64,000 nucleotides of DNA. Origin: Curvularia sp. ZM96 (lineage: Eukaryota; Ascomycota; Dothideomycetes; Pleosporales; Pleosporaceae). Both the position numbers and the translations under genes were made by a program. The notes beneath the pieces were generated by a model. It ran no database searches and was not told the DNA's origin. It worked only from the letters and a program-made list of their open reading frames with translations. Shown here piece by piece: positions 12,016 to 23,516 of the stretch (positions are counted from its first letter, which is position 1; every line of letters begins with the position of its first letter). The stretch lies in contig JAJGBQ010000002.1 of assembly GCA_022457065.1 (NCBI GenBank), positions 682,001 through 746,000 of the forward strand, written 5' to 3'.

Positions 12016-13224
12016 TTCAACAGACTAGATATGCGTATTCGACGATAACGATCGACTGACAGGAAGGGGACACGTAAGACGAAAGCATAGGCTAAAGGCC
12101 AGGCGTATAAGGAGGGCCGTCACTAAAAAGCACGGTGAGCACGTTGCGCAGTATCTGGTCTGGTCAATCAGCGAAAGTTGTTAGTTGGAGTCATTGCGAC
12201 CGTGAGACCGGTGCAGCGAGCACGGCATGTCTGGCATGTTGACATCGGGGCCGTGAAACCCGCCTAGTGTTAACGAATCTCGGCGTGCATGCTTCGAACG
12301 CCGTGTGTCGCGAGCGACAGCGGAGACCGCGGAGCCGCGGTTGAGTCAGCACTAGAATGCGCGTGTTTGGAATGTTCCGGTAGGCTGGTTATGAAAAAGC
12401 GGCGTTGATTCTAGGTGCAATTGCATTAACGATGTTTTGCTTGCGATATCTAGTGCGGTGTTCTAGTAGACGCGTAGAAGGACACCGAACGCGATACCCT
12501 TCTCCCATACCAAAATAGCCGCAGCCGCACGTTCCACCGCATGCTCCACATTGGGTAGTCACGTGATCATACCCCTTCTGTGCCACGGCTACTAGTATGC
12601 CTAGAAAGACACTCTGCAAGGCAAAAAAAAAACAGTACTATTTTTTCAATGGTTGATCCAACTCCTGTCTCTTGAGAGTGCAATTAGCACTCAACTCTCA
12701 AACATCCACAAGACTTCCTCGTGCGCTCGGGGAGCAGTTACTGGAGATACAGGAGGTCGTATTTGACGGAAAATGGGCTATCTAGTTTCAAGGAGTAATT
12801 CTGTTTAGCCTGTCGCAGTACCGGCTTAGCACAACCACAGTGTACCTTCGTTATAGGTTCCTAATCGTAGACTCGTGAGGTATCGCTAGCTTCGTCACCT
12901 ACGTACGTAGGGGCAAGAGTTCGGCATTACTTGTAACATACTGATATGATATGGATTAGGTTGGCATTCCATCTTCTATTTCGTGCCAAGGTAGGGGAGT
13001 TTGTGTTGAAAGGCATCTACCCGATGATCTGGCGGGACTTGGATGGTGCATGTGTGAACATGGTATAGGTAAACTACTCCTACAGCTACGCTATATAGGC
13101 GAGATCACTCTTCACACAGCATCTCATGCAGTAGAGTAATCAATCAGTACTTGGCCTCCCTCGTGGCTTTACACTACGCGTCTCGTATCTTTCCTTACGC
13201 GCCATTTCCACACCAATCCTTAGC
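12016..13224. other. Intergenic, promoter side of the MFS gene
   Basis: No gene is seen. Short ORFs such as the one around 12389-12619 have no protein-like features. A CACGTGATC motif occurs near 12561, of the kind also found near 3401, 38289 and 49995. Confidence 0.5.
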
Positions 13225-14016
13225 CTAAGCCACAAAAGTATCAGTGTCAACTAAGGAGTGATGTCGAAAATAAGCGCTTGAAGTATAGCCTCCATGAATA
13301 GTAGCAGACCTAAAGCGATCTTCCTCAAAATTCGTTATTCTAGGAAAGATACGGAAGTTACCCGGGACGATGATACCCTTGCGCTGAAACATCGTTGGCC
13401 ATTTCAAATAGGCCTCCTTACACGTGATGCAGTCTTCAGGATTCATACCCTTATGAAAGGGCAAAGGGAACTCCTTTTTGAATACCGTATGCAAGTGATG
13501 CGCGCCTGAAAGGTAGCTGGTCGGGCAATCTACAATATATTGAAAGTGCAGATCTATCCGGCTCTTTGGGTGTATTTGACAGAAGCGAAAAAGTGTAAGG
13601 AGGGAAGCGATGTCGTTGGGCTCAAACGTGGTATAGTACTTCATACTAACTCGAATGGAATCTCGTTGTTGAGGTGTAACCCGGCGCAGGAAGCGAGCGC
13701 ATAGGTCGATGGCTGCGCATTGGCCCTGGGCAGAAAGGAGGATGGTGTTGTATTTTAAAATGAGCCCGCTGGTTTCATGATGCAGCTGGCTACAGACAAG
13801 TTGTAACTGGTTGGGACTGTGAAGGTGTGGGTGCTGGTCAGGTTGCCAGTCGGCAAAGCCGAATGTGCGATACAACTCGGTCGGCCTAGATCCTTGTAGC
13901 ATCATGCCAATACCAATTGAATTTTCATAATATATGATTCCCTCTTCCACAGTAAGGGCATATTCGTAGATGAGATTGCGTATCTCGGCTGGTAGACGGA
14001 GCAAATGGGGCGCCAT
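13225..14016 (-). CDS. F-box/2EXR-like fungal protein
   Basis: A single exon of 263 residues starts at an ATG in good context (CACAATGGCG). The first 20 residues contain LLRLPAEIRNLIYEYALT, the hallmark of the expanded fungal F-box-like/2EXR family, followed by the usual ILKYNTILL-like segment around residue 90. Such proteins are inferred to be substrate receptors in ubiquitin ligases, but most are uncharacterised. The C-terminal half, with a CxxC (DCITCKEAY), has no recognised domain. Confidence 0.75.
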   Translation of the reverse strand: MAPHLLRLPAEIRNLIYEYALTVEEGIIYYENSIGIGMMLQGSRPTELYRTFGFADWQPDQHPHLHSPNQLQLVCSQLHHETSGLILKYNTILLSAQGQCAAIDLCARFLRRVTPQQRDSIRVSMKYYTTFEPNDIASLLTLFRFCQIHPKSRIDLHFQYIVDCPTSYLSGAHHLHTVFKKEFPLPFHKGMNPEDCITCKEAYLKWPTMFQRKGIIVPGNFRIFPRITNFEEDRFRSATIHGGYTSSAYFRHHSLVDTDTFVA

Positions 14017-14517
14017 TGTGAATAGAGTTGTTTATGCTGGTAGGATGGGGCAGGTGAGTTGTATATTAGTGATTCGAGTGCGCGAGAGATGGAAATCGGT
14101 CAGAGGGTGATGTTGATGAGTTTTCTAGGTTGGAGACTGAGCTTACGAGGGTAGGGTATTTATGAGTAGTTTGTGCTGCTCTGCTGTTGCCTTGCGTTGT
14201 GAGTCTTTATTACAACCATGGTTCGACGACTGCAGATTTTTCTGCTTGTTGTTGAACGCCCAATTGATAGAAGCCTATCAAGAGGTCGTTTTTTGAATGT
14301 GATCTAGAATCCCCGTCTCCAGCACAGGACACAAAGCTGACAATATAGTAGCGCGAGAGAAAATGCTGCCGCGTAGGTATCTACGGCGCATAAAATGCTC
14401 ACAACTAACTGTGTCACAGTACCAGGCTTTTACTCATCTGGGTACAGCACCTTCGCTGGACTACCGTACTCAGTCCAAGCCACTATTTCCTCTGGTAATA
14501 TGTCTTCTACCAGCACT

Positions 14518-14614
14518 GTTTGTTCTGTTTTTAGTGATTCCTGCCTTTTTAGCCATACAAGCCGTTATACTGGCTTCATACCAAGCCACGACGACAATTG
14601 TTTATGTCTTGCTT
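14518..14614 (+). repeat. Copy 1 of a decayed ~100-bp repeat (partner at 23116-23215)
   Basis: About 100 bases here align with 23116-23215 with many substitutions, but share a perfectly conserved 3' end (gacaattgtttatgtcttgc). In this copy the frame stays open; in the other it contains stops. It may be the end of a former gene family or mobile element. Confidence 0.55.
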
Positions 14615-14875
14615 AGATGGGTTGAACTGGCTAGGAGCTAATGACATGGCGATATATTCTTGTGTACTTTGTATCCCAGCAATGATAATGAGACTCTTTA
14701 AAAGCGGACTGGGGTTTGTTAACTTGACTAGAAGAGTGATCTAGTGTGTGGGTCTTTCTGAAAAGCGCGATAGCTAAGCTGGTCACGTTCTTAAGCTTGA
14801 AGCTGGACCACATCGTTTGAGGCGGGAGCAAATATGTGCACGTTAGATTGATTGATCAATTTCAGGGGGCGCGCC

Positions 14876-15082
14876 ATGCGGCCAAGCAGAACAGAACAAT
14901 ACAATCAATCATCACCATACGATATTACTGTCCTTGAAAACTCCTCACAATCTGACGCTCGGATAATAGTTGCTATTGTCATTTCCCTTGCTGCTGTTGT
15001 CTTTGTGATTGTTATTGCACGATATCTTCGCATTGTAATGTTCATCATGTACTTCTGGCAGGCGAGTGACTCAAAGTTTTGA
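14876..15082 (+). CDS. Hypothetical single-TM mini-protein
   Basis: An ATG-started frame of 68 residues has a polar N-terminus with N-glycosylation-like sites (NQSS, NSSQ) and one long hydrophobic helix (IIVAIVISLAAVVFVIVIA). A TTTCAG lies just upstream, so this may be a downstream exon of a larger gene. No family is recognised, and it may be spurious. Confidence 0.2.
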   Translation: MRPSRTEQYNQSSPYDITVLENSSQSDARIIVAIVISLAAVVFVIVIARYLRIVMFIMYFWQASDSKF

Positions 15083-15261
15083 AAATCTACTTGACTTCAC
15101 TATAGCTAAGACCCACTAAAAGCACTCTGTACGACTCAGATTCTAGTAAGATAAGAGTTCGGCTTTGCTGAGAAGCTTAAAGAAACAAAAGTAGCTTGTT
15201 TCTCTTCCGCTATCGGAATCCCATATCGAGTTCAATCTCTGCGACGTCTATGACCAGTTTA

Positions 15262-15685
15262 TCAACAGGCGACTCTCCAGGACTGGAACTGTACATCACT
15301 TGAGCATGCCTCGCCCTTTTGACCGATCGCCGCTCCAACCTAGATATCACAAGTTCTCGATTAGCGTTGCACTATCGCTAAATTTATGATGTTTCTGGGG
15401 TCGAGATTCTAAGAAATGTAGAACAAGGGGATTCCTTACTGCTTGGCCGCAAGCTCGGTCTGCATATATATAACCGGTGCAGCCGGCGCCATTGGTGAGA
15501 GTCAGGGATATAGGTCTTTTCTGATCGGCGGGAATATTGGTCAACTGGCAGCCAATGTTGCCACTTCCATCCACTCGATAGGAGGCGCCTCCGCATTGAG
15601 ATTTCCAGTTTACCCACACAGTCCATGCAGAGGCATGCGGGAGGATAGCAGTCACGAGGACGAAGGTGGTGGCGGTAAGACGCAT
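15262..15685 (-). CDS. Small secreted cysteine-rich protein, effector-like (107 aa)
   Basis: Two exons, 15685-15440 and 15339-15262, are separated by a 100-nt intron (GTAAGG donor, ATCTAG acceptor). The first 20 residues form a classic signal peptide (MRLTATTFVLVTAILPHASA, cleavage before Trp21). The mature part of about 87 residues has six cysteines (31, 46, 69, 79, 94, 107), the last being the C-terminal residue, consistent with three disulfides. Without splicing the frame loses the last two Cys, which supports this model. A TATA box lies 125 bp upstream. No known family is recognised. Size, Cys content and secretion match candidate effectors or antimicrobial proteins of plant-associated fungi; that role is inference. 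Confidence 0.78.
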
Positions 15686-15808
15686 CTTGGAAAGTTGAAG
15701 AGACAGAATAAGGTTTCTTTGTAACTATAGAATATCGCGTGATACTCGTAGAGGAGAATGTCGTAGATTGAAGTTGTAGTGATGAAAATACCAGTAGAAA
15801 TAGCCACC

Positions 15809-15818
15809 TTTATATATG
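15809..15818 (-). promoter_or_regulatory. TATA box of the small secreted protein gene
   Basis: On the minus strand the sequence reads TATATAAAGG, about 125 bp upstream of the ATG at 15685. This is a normal distance for a fungal TATA promoter and typical of strongly inducible genes. Confidence 0.5.
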
Positions 15819-16148
15819 TACTTTACTGCTGGTTTCATTTATATCGGTTCGTAAGACATGCATAGATCATCCGCCTCAGTGCCACTTCAAGAAGCATGTT
15901 GCGATGCTTGTGCGCAGTGAGAAACCAAGGCGAAAGTGCCCATTTCCCCCATCTGGCATCATACTCCCCAATTTTCACCGACATACGCCTACTCCACAGT
16001 AAGCAGCTGAATCCGCTACATCACGAGGTCTCAAGTAATGATATTCTACTCTCAAACAAGCGAAAAGAGTAAAAGCTAATGGCTTGGAAGAAGTGACACG
16101 ACAGTATGATAGTGCTGGGCGGTCTTGAAAAGACAATAAACTAATAAC

Positions 16149-16208
16149 AATGGCTCACCTTTAGTGACAATGGCTCACTTTTAATAAAAATGGCTCACTT
16201 TTGCGGAG
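16149..16208. repeat. Three 20-bp tandem repeats around aatggctcac
   Basis: Three consecutive units begin with aatggctcac and differ at a few bases in the second half. Subterminal repeats of DNA transposons can look like this, but no transposase is nearby. Confidence 0.7.
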
Positions 16209-17017
16209 CTATTAAGGTTTAGACTGGTGGTATTGGAGAAATGCCATATTGACTAAGCGGCGTTGCTTAGGGAAACAGGGGTTTTGACGATGGTGTCGGA
16301 TGTCAGGATCCTAGCCAAGCCGGCCACTCCAGCCCTATCTGCTTACGCCTAGTCAGTAGCGTGCATATAGGCAATAGAGTTTAAAGACATGTCACGATGA
16401 CTGAGCAGTGTTGCGCGAGGTTTATATAACTCCAAGAATAGCGTATAGGCTTGCAATTGGGTAGCGGCTAGGTAGGGTAATGTTGCCAAGATTCACCCTA
16501 CGTAGTAAATAATACAAAAGTTGCAGAGCTGGATCGATAATTCGTAGAGCGGGAACTTTGGAAGATGTGGAGAAACGCTCATTTGGCCCCAAAAACTGCG
16601 AAACATGATAGCGCCGAGTGCAATCTATATCTGTAATACTGCACGCGCAATCTTCGTGACTTAACTGGATTACAGTATTGTATAGTAACAACTAGTTGGA
16701 TAGTCGCACTCCGCTCCGCATCGCGACCTCCCTCTAGATCGGTGAATGTCTTCCAGGCCCGCCTAATCTGGCGTAGCTGCGCAGGATTTGCGGCAGAAAT
16801 CAAGTAGAACGCACTCCATCAATCAACCAACCAAGAAAAAACACCATACACAGCGAGGACTTGGTTTGTGGATATCTGTTGTTCTTTTTCGCACTCAAAC
16901 GCTCGGTCCTGGCGCCAATTGATTAGCCAGCACTCAGCCGTAGCGCCCACTACCACTGACGTGCTATTGAATCCTTCGCGGAGGGATGTCATCTTGTGTC
17001 TTGTTTGCAGTAGTAGT

Positions 17018-18746
17018 CTACGAACGCATGTGTACACGGCACCCATCTCCTGAGGCCACCACCAGCGTTAGAACCTGCTTTTCCTTTCCAGTTGCCACAA
17101 TAGGGTCATCTTGTGGGACAGTCAAGAAAGGAAACTTTTGCACTAGCCTCGCTACAGTGTATCCCGCTTCTAGGAGGGCGAACTCTTGGCCTAGGCATAC
17201 TCGAGGCCCACCGTTGAAGGGCAAGTACCCGTAACCTACATCGCGCAATAACTGTCCATCTTCCCACCTCTCAGGGCGGAACTCTAGTGCGTCTTCCCCA
17301 TAGATATCTGTGCGACGATGCATAGCGTATACGCAATAACCAACGGCTTCGCCTTTTCTCACTAATATAGGGGACTTTCCATCCGGACCTCCCCCGACAG
17401 GGAGCGTTGTTGTCTTTAGTGCTGCACGAGAGTTAACCGGCACCGATGGGTAGAGACGAAGTACTTCTTTCAGTACTAGGTCAAGGTATCTCATCTTCTT
17501 CAGGTCTGCTCGAGTTGGCTGAGGCGCATGCTCTCCAAGACCTGCTACTTCCTCTATCTCTGTTCGTAGTCTTTCCAATACCTGAGGATGACGAGCTAAT
17601 AAGCGCAAGGTCCAAGTGAGGCAGCATGCGGTCGTGTCTCTGCCTGCAAGGAGGACATTGAGGCACTGATCGCGAAGTTCCTTCTTGTTCCGGGTTTCTT
17701 GGATGAGAGCATCAATGAACACGTAATGCTTCGTGTCTTCATCTTCCGTCTTTTCGGGCTTCGGCTTCTCCGCATCATCCAGTGCGTTCTGAATTGCATC
17801 GTCAACAAAGCGATGTGAAGTTTTACAAGCTCGCCAGAACTCTGGCGTGTTGGCAAGCCAGTAAAAGTGTCCTAGCCGGCCACGATGCGATAGGTAGTCC
17901 TGGCCTAAGTTGAAAGCCGCCGCGAACTCCGACTCTTTTCCAGCGATGTCGCTGCTTTGCAAAGAGCTCAATGTCTTGCCAAAGAGAAGGAATGTCGTCG
18001 TATCGAAAGTCAAACGGAAGAACAACGGTTGCAAATCGACTACGCTATTGGGAGAAATCTGATCGACAAGGCTTTCGACCGACTTCTTCATCTCCTCGAA
18101 GTTCTGGTAGCGATTCGAAGTGAACTGAGGTCGGAGAAGCGCACGGGAATGCCTCCATGCTGTACCATCCTGGGTGAAGATGCCGCTTCCCATCAATGGA
18201 GCAAAATGCTGGGGTCGGAGCCCAAGACTGAAATCTGCCGCAAAAGTCAGTCCTTTCCGTCATCTGAAGAAAACAATGCTTACGAACCTTCAAATTGTAT
18301 TGAGAGGATTTCTTCTATGTTGCGTGGCTCCACTGTATTGATGCCGCGACTTCCGACTGTCCTCTGTTAGTGCTAATTACATGGTCATGCCTATAGAACC
18401 TACGCAATTGCTGCTCATGGGTAGGACCACTGGAATCCACTACATCTAAAAAGAATTGTAGGATGGTCTGCGCTCTCGCGTGTTGCCCTGCTTTGAGGAG
18501 CAGATCCAAGCCTTGCGGCCACCTTGCTGCCCACCTCCGTGGTGCTTTGCATCCCATTTGCGCCGCATATTGGTCTTCTTCCTTTTATATGTCAGTAGCA
18601 CATAAGTAAATCTCCTTGAGCGTGCGTACTTTACGTCGAACCTGGCGACACCAGATCTTGTACCCCAAAAGGCTGAAAACAATGAAGAGTAATGCTATAA
18701 ATTTAGAGGCTTTGTTGCCTGCAAAGTTGATGTTCAAGGTACTCAT
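17018..18746 (-). CDS. Cytochrome P450, CYP52-like
   Basis: Four exons are read: 18746-18630, 18581-18400, 18361-18288 and 18234-17018, giving 529 residues. Two introns use non-standard donors (GTTCTA, GTTCGT); the exon 2/3 junction is therefore approximate, while the exon 3/4 junction gives a family-typical QFEDFSLG. The N-terminus has a membrane anchor (about residues 16-30). Motifs are the I-helix AGRDTTACCLTW, the ExxR helix EVLRLYP, a PERW segment and the heme loop FNGGPRVCLGQEFALLE with its Cys ligand. CYP52-type enzymes of the ER hydroxylate alkanes and fatty acids at the terminal carbon; a fatty-acid or hydrocarbon substrate is inferred. Confidence 0.9.
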
Positions 18747-19408
18747 AGCTGTGATTCCACCTCCAGTCAAAATTTGGCAAAATTAAAAGGAATCTCGCAG
18801 TCGCAGGCTATAGGTGTGAGGACATCAATAAGACACTTCCACTGTTGTCGTTTCGCCCCCAAATTGAAGTTGGTGGCACAGTCTCAACCCAGCCGTTTCA
18901 CCTTCCCTTATCAGCGCAGAGGATCGATAAATGTGGCAGGTTGAGGGCCATCGCCTGTGGGGCTAAACCTAGTAACGGACCAGTAAGATGATGTTGGCTA
19001 AGCAATCGCTAGTGTACTCGATTACGGTTGGCCCACGACGCGCCTTCCGCCTGCTGAGCCTATTGCAATGTTACATTCGCGTTTCTCGTCCCTCCTACAC
19101 AGGTTAAAGGCTAAATGCATAGCCACCAATCGCCATGGAGGCACTCGTTCACATGCATGCCTGCGAGACCAGCGGCCTTTTGCTCTCTTGGCCAGCGCAA
19201 TACAACTCCTACGACCGCCGACCGATCACATCAGAAAGGGTTGTTCTGTTTTATCTTACAAAGAGGCTTGTCTATGCAGTGCAACATTCTTCATCTGCTT
19301 TCTGACGACATTTCACTACGTAATCTATGTAAAAGACTACACAGTCTTCGTACGAGCAACCTCGCAATCCTTTGTCGCCTCGCAACTGGCTCGGAGATAG
19401 CGTGAAAT
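18747..19408. other. Divergent promoter region between P450 and STAND gene
   Basis: The two flanking genes are transcribed away from each other. No extra gene is seen; ORFs at 19068-19405 are low in coding character. Confidence 0.5.
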
Positions 19409-22400
19409 ATGGCTGACGTTGTTTCACTGGTGGCTGCGGGTGTGGGAATCGGTGAAGTTGCGTTTCGGCTCATCGTCTATCTCAAGGACATCAAAGCAGC
19501 CGCTAAGACTGTGGATGAGGACATTGAAGGATTGATTAACGAGGTCGAAGGTCTCCGAGAGGTACATGGTCACCTCGAGAAGGAATACCTCAAGAGTATG
19601 ACTAACGCCGATATGGGAGACGACGAGAGGAGCCTTTGGGCCAGCACGGGACAAATCCTCAAAAACGGGCAGAAGCTTACAAAGAAGCTCGAAGAATTGG
19701 TGCAGTCTATCTATGGTGATCACAAGCTGGCTACTGGAAGGTTAGATGGTTGGGAGAAAGCGCGTAAAAAGAAAAGCAAAAGCACCATGATCTCTGGATT
19801 TCGAGACCAGATTAACACATATCAAGGAGCCTTGCAGATGTTGCTCGGTTTCATTTCCATGTAAGTTGATCAGCCATCCCAATAGCTTCCATTGACCGCT
19901 ATGCAGGCAATCCACTCGGGAAAGCCATAAGGATCAGAACGTCCAGCTCGACAAATTGGTCGCTGATTTCCATGAACTAAAGAGTCGAATGGAAGAAACG
20001 CAGCACACGTCGTTACCCTTATATGAAGCCGTGAATACCACTACGGCCTACCTCGATTTCAACATTGAATCCGTGTCAGTCGTTGACCAGCTCGGTATTG
20101 CAATTCGTAATATTACGCAAAACCCAGCATCCAACGGCTCGGTGACAAACGAACATTTTGATATTCCGAAGCCTGTCGATCCGTTCTATACTGGCCGCGA
20201 AGACTACGCAAAGAGCTTGCGCAGCTGGATGCTACCGAGTCTATCTCGGAAGCAACGCGGTGCATCGACCCTCAAGGCAGAGCAAAAGCGTTTCGTTGTG
20301 TATGGGCTTGGAGGCGCAGGGAAGACGCAGTTCTGCTCTAAGTTTGCTGAAGACAATCGCCATTGGTTAGTCTGCCATGGTTCCAAATCTATGTAACGTT
20401 GCTAATAGGTCATTCCTAGCTTCTGGGGAGTCTTCTGGGTAGACGGTAGCAGTCCTTCCCGGTTGAAACAGACCTTCTCTCAGAATGTGTCAAAGATTGG
20501 AAAAGTAGATCTCAACGAGAATGCTGCACTCCATTGGCTGTCAAACCTAAGTCTTCCTTGGCTTCTCATCATTGATAATGCCGACGACCCTTACCTCAAG
20601 CTTGCCGACTATTTTCCACGAGGTAACCGAGGTCACGTTCTCGTCACAACCCGCGATCCTGGGAAAAAGGCGTATGGTACTGTTGGTGATCGATTCTTTG
20701 AATTCCAAGGACTGAGTACCAGTGATGCAAGTAGTCTACTGCTAAAAGCTGCCGGCCAGTCAGAACCATGGGACACAGTCGTATCCAGCATTGCATTAAA
20801 GATCGCGAAAGCCCTTGGCTATCTTGCATTGGCGATCACACATGCGGGTAGGGCCATCCGCGAAGAGTATTGTAAGCTGAGCGAGTATTTACACTACTAT
20901 GAGCGTCAATGGGAAGAGACGAGACAAAACAGACTTCCAGTGAAAGACAAAGACGCCGCTGACGAGTTGAGTGTCTTCTCGACATTCGAGTTGAATCGAG
21001 AAGCTATCGAGAAGCGAGAGACTAGAGCATCTCGGGACGCCCTCCAGCTACTGGACACATTTGCATTTCTCCACAATCAAGACATTCGATACGACCTTTT
21101 GCAACGAGCTATCGAGAACGCCCGAGTTGAACATAGAAAAGAAGCCGAGGATAGAATGAATGAACGTCAATCCAGGGCCACCAAGCCCACACCCGACTGG
21201 TCAACATGGTGCAAAGAAACCGCATTCCTAGTCCTGACCTATCTCTACCAGAACCGAAGTCCGCCCGTTCTACCCCGTGTAGGCCACACCATCGTTCGCT
21301 TCTTTGAAGGCATTCGCTAAATCGTTGCAGATCATCCGAGATGGACGGGACAAGAAGGCGGTGGATGAGGATCGACTCCGTCTAGCTTTACGGCAGTTGA
21401 CTCAATTTTCACTTATAATAAGAAGTCACAACTCTGAAAGCTACTCCATGCATCCCCTTGTACATAAATGGGCGCGTGAGCGACCTGGTATGAGTATCGC
21501 AGCGCAAGGAGTTTGGGCTGAAGCGGCCGCAATGCTATTATCACACTGCATTCTGATCCCACCGCTTGGCAATACGGAAGAGGAAGAAGAAGTTCGGAAA
21601 TATATTCTTCCCCATGTCGATCACGTACGCCAATGTCAGCAATCTATAGAGCAACGCATGAGGGATAAGCGCATGGCACGGATGAAACCATGGCCAGTAT
21701 TCGATGGCGGCTTTAACAAGGGCAAAGCCACCACATATGCCAAGTTCAGCCTGGTGTACATGCAGAATGGACGGTGGGAGGAAGCCAAGCGACTGCAAGC
21801 TGCAGTAAAAGATTTTACGACCCAAATTCTGGGTATGAAGCATCCTATTACTCGTCGAACCACCAGGCTACTAGCCACAACTTTGTTCAACCTCGGCCAA
21901 AGTGAGGACTCAGCTAAGCTGGAAAAAGAAGTCTTGGACGCTTGTATGCTTTTCTTGGGTGTCAACCACCAGGAGACACTGGTAGCCAAATTCACTCTTG
22001 GAAAGGCACTCTTCTTACAAGGCAAATTTAGCCAGGCTAAAATTCTTCAAGAGGAGGCGGTTGAGGGGCTGACTAGGCTGATCGGCCTGGACCACGAAGA
22101 TACTCTTGATGCAATCGACTGGCTCGGCCAGACTGTGCAGATGTTCTTAACCAAAGAGCATGTGGCTCGTGCCCGTCAACTCTTCATCACAGCATCAGAA
22201 GGCATGGAAAGGTTGCATGGAGATGAACATACACGTACACTCGAAGCGCGTGAACACCTTTGTGGTGCTGCCGTTCTGACGGAGGACAAGACCCATTTGG
22301 ACGAAGCGCATGCAATGATGATCAAGATTCTCGAAATTCGAAAGGAAAAGCTTGGTAAAGAGCATGCTTACACGTTACTTGCGATGGTGAACCTTGCTCG

Positions 22401-22845
22401 CGTAAAATGCGCGATGGGTATGACACATGAAGCAGAAGCACTTCTCCAGCATGGCTTACCTATCGCTGCACGCAATCTAGGCGAAGGCCACATCGCCTAT
22501 CTCTGGGCCCGTTATCATCTTGGAAGAATTTGGGTGCTTCAGGAGAGATGGGCAGAGGCGGTAACCTACCTGCTTGATGTCACAGAGAGACAGCGTTACA
22601 CGTTACAAGGAAGAGGCGAAGTTCATCCAGATAGGATTGGCGGCCTGATTGAGCTAGCAGCAGCATACAACGCGCTTGGAAATGTGGAAGAATGCGAGAG
22701 GGTGACCGATGAGGCTTTGGCTGCGTTGGAAAAGATATCTACGACTGAACATCCTGCGGCAAAGAGGTTAAAGGAAAACAGAATCATTTGGAGACAGCGG
22801 AGAGCAGAACGTATGGGGTGTGCGCCGCGCTTAGACACACCATAG
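19409..22845 (+). CDS. NLR-like STAND protein: fungal N-terminal domain, NB-ARC, TPR repeats
   Basis: Four exons (19409-19860, 19907-20365, 20420-21278, 21331-22845) give 1,094 residues. Residues 1 to about 150 form a helical domain of the SesA/Fungal_N type found at the front of fungal STAND proteins. The NB-ARC domain starts around residue 245 (FYTGREDY), with P-loop GLGGAGKT at 284-291, Walker B LPWLLIIDNADD, the sensor LVTTRD, a GxP-like LGYLALAI and an MHD-like MHPLVHKWARE. The C-terminal half is a run of TPR_10-type repeats with the LG..HP(x)T and G..(S)A..L pattern. Such proteins are ATP-dependent switches that oligomerise on ligand sensing and can trigger regulated cell death or non-self recognition. 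It is the plant-NLR-like architecture with TPR in place of LRR. It looks intact. Confidence 0.9.
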
Positions 22846-23115
22846 TTCATCGGAAAGCGCACTGAAACAGTTTCTGAATCAATATTATCTACTGTTTGAG
22901 GATTTGAATACATAGCTTTAATAATAATACGTCTAGCGCCACTTCTACTTCGAAACTTACCTCCAGGTCTATATCATCTTCTATAGTAGCTTCGTAAACT
23001 ATAGTTTCAGTAGCCAGGTTGGTGCCACTATCCACCAAATTGAGTGTGGTATCCCCAGTGAGGTAACATTAGTATCCGCCAGAGCCAGCATCAGAGCAGT
23101 CAGTGAACCAGTATC

Positions 23116-23215
23116 ATTTGTTTTATTTTTAGTGACTTCCACTTTTTTTTTTGTCGTACAAACCGCTACACTGGCTTTGTGTTAAGCTACATCGACAATT
23201 GTTTATGTCTTGCTT
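23116..23215 (+). repeat. Copy 2 of the decayed ~100-bp repeat (partner at 14518-14614)
   Basis: Homologous to 14518-14614, with a poly-T expansion and in-frame stops. It ends with the same gacaattgtttatgtcttgc segment. Confidence 0.55.
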
Positions 23216-23516
23216 GGACATATTAACTCCGTGTAACAGGTGATCGGCGAGAACGGCAGCTTCTATTTGTCACTAGAGGAAAAACGACATGCTACTATGC
23301 TTGCTTGCTTTCTTTTTTACTTGTGGTAGGGACATTGTTTTCCCCGTAGCTTCGGAATGCTCCCAAAATCAATACTGTGCCCATGTTGTTGTCAACGAGC
23401 TCGATCCATTTTGGCACTAGGGTACAGAACAATTTATCAAAATATCACTAAATCAGTACTATCTCACATATGATTGAGTGAGAGGCTAATAATTCCATTG
23501 TACAATGAGATTTTGT

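Larger units (their letters stand above)
14017..15261. other. Intergenic with degenerate coding-like fragments
   Basis: Two fragments stand out. At about 14363-14641 there is an intron-like signal (donor near 14373, CTAAC and CACAG ending at 14421) followed by a Ser/Cys-rich frame ending at 14615 and an overlapping hydrophobic frame ending at 14641. At 14876-15082 a short frame encodes a single strong transmembrane helix (see separate entry). I cannot join them into one gene. The stretch also holds one copy of a decayed repeat (14518-14614). Confidence 0.4.
15686..17017. other. Intergenic with a short tandem repeat
   Basis: No gene is seen beyond the promoter of the secreted protein and a three-unit 20-bp repeat (16149-16208). 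Confidence 0.5.
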
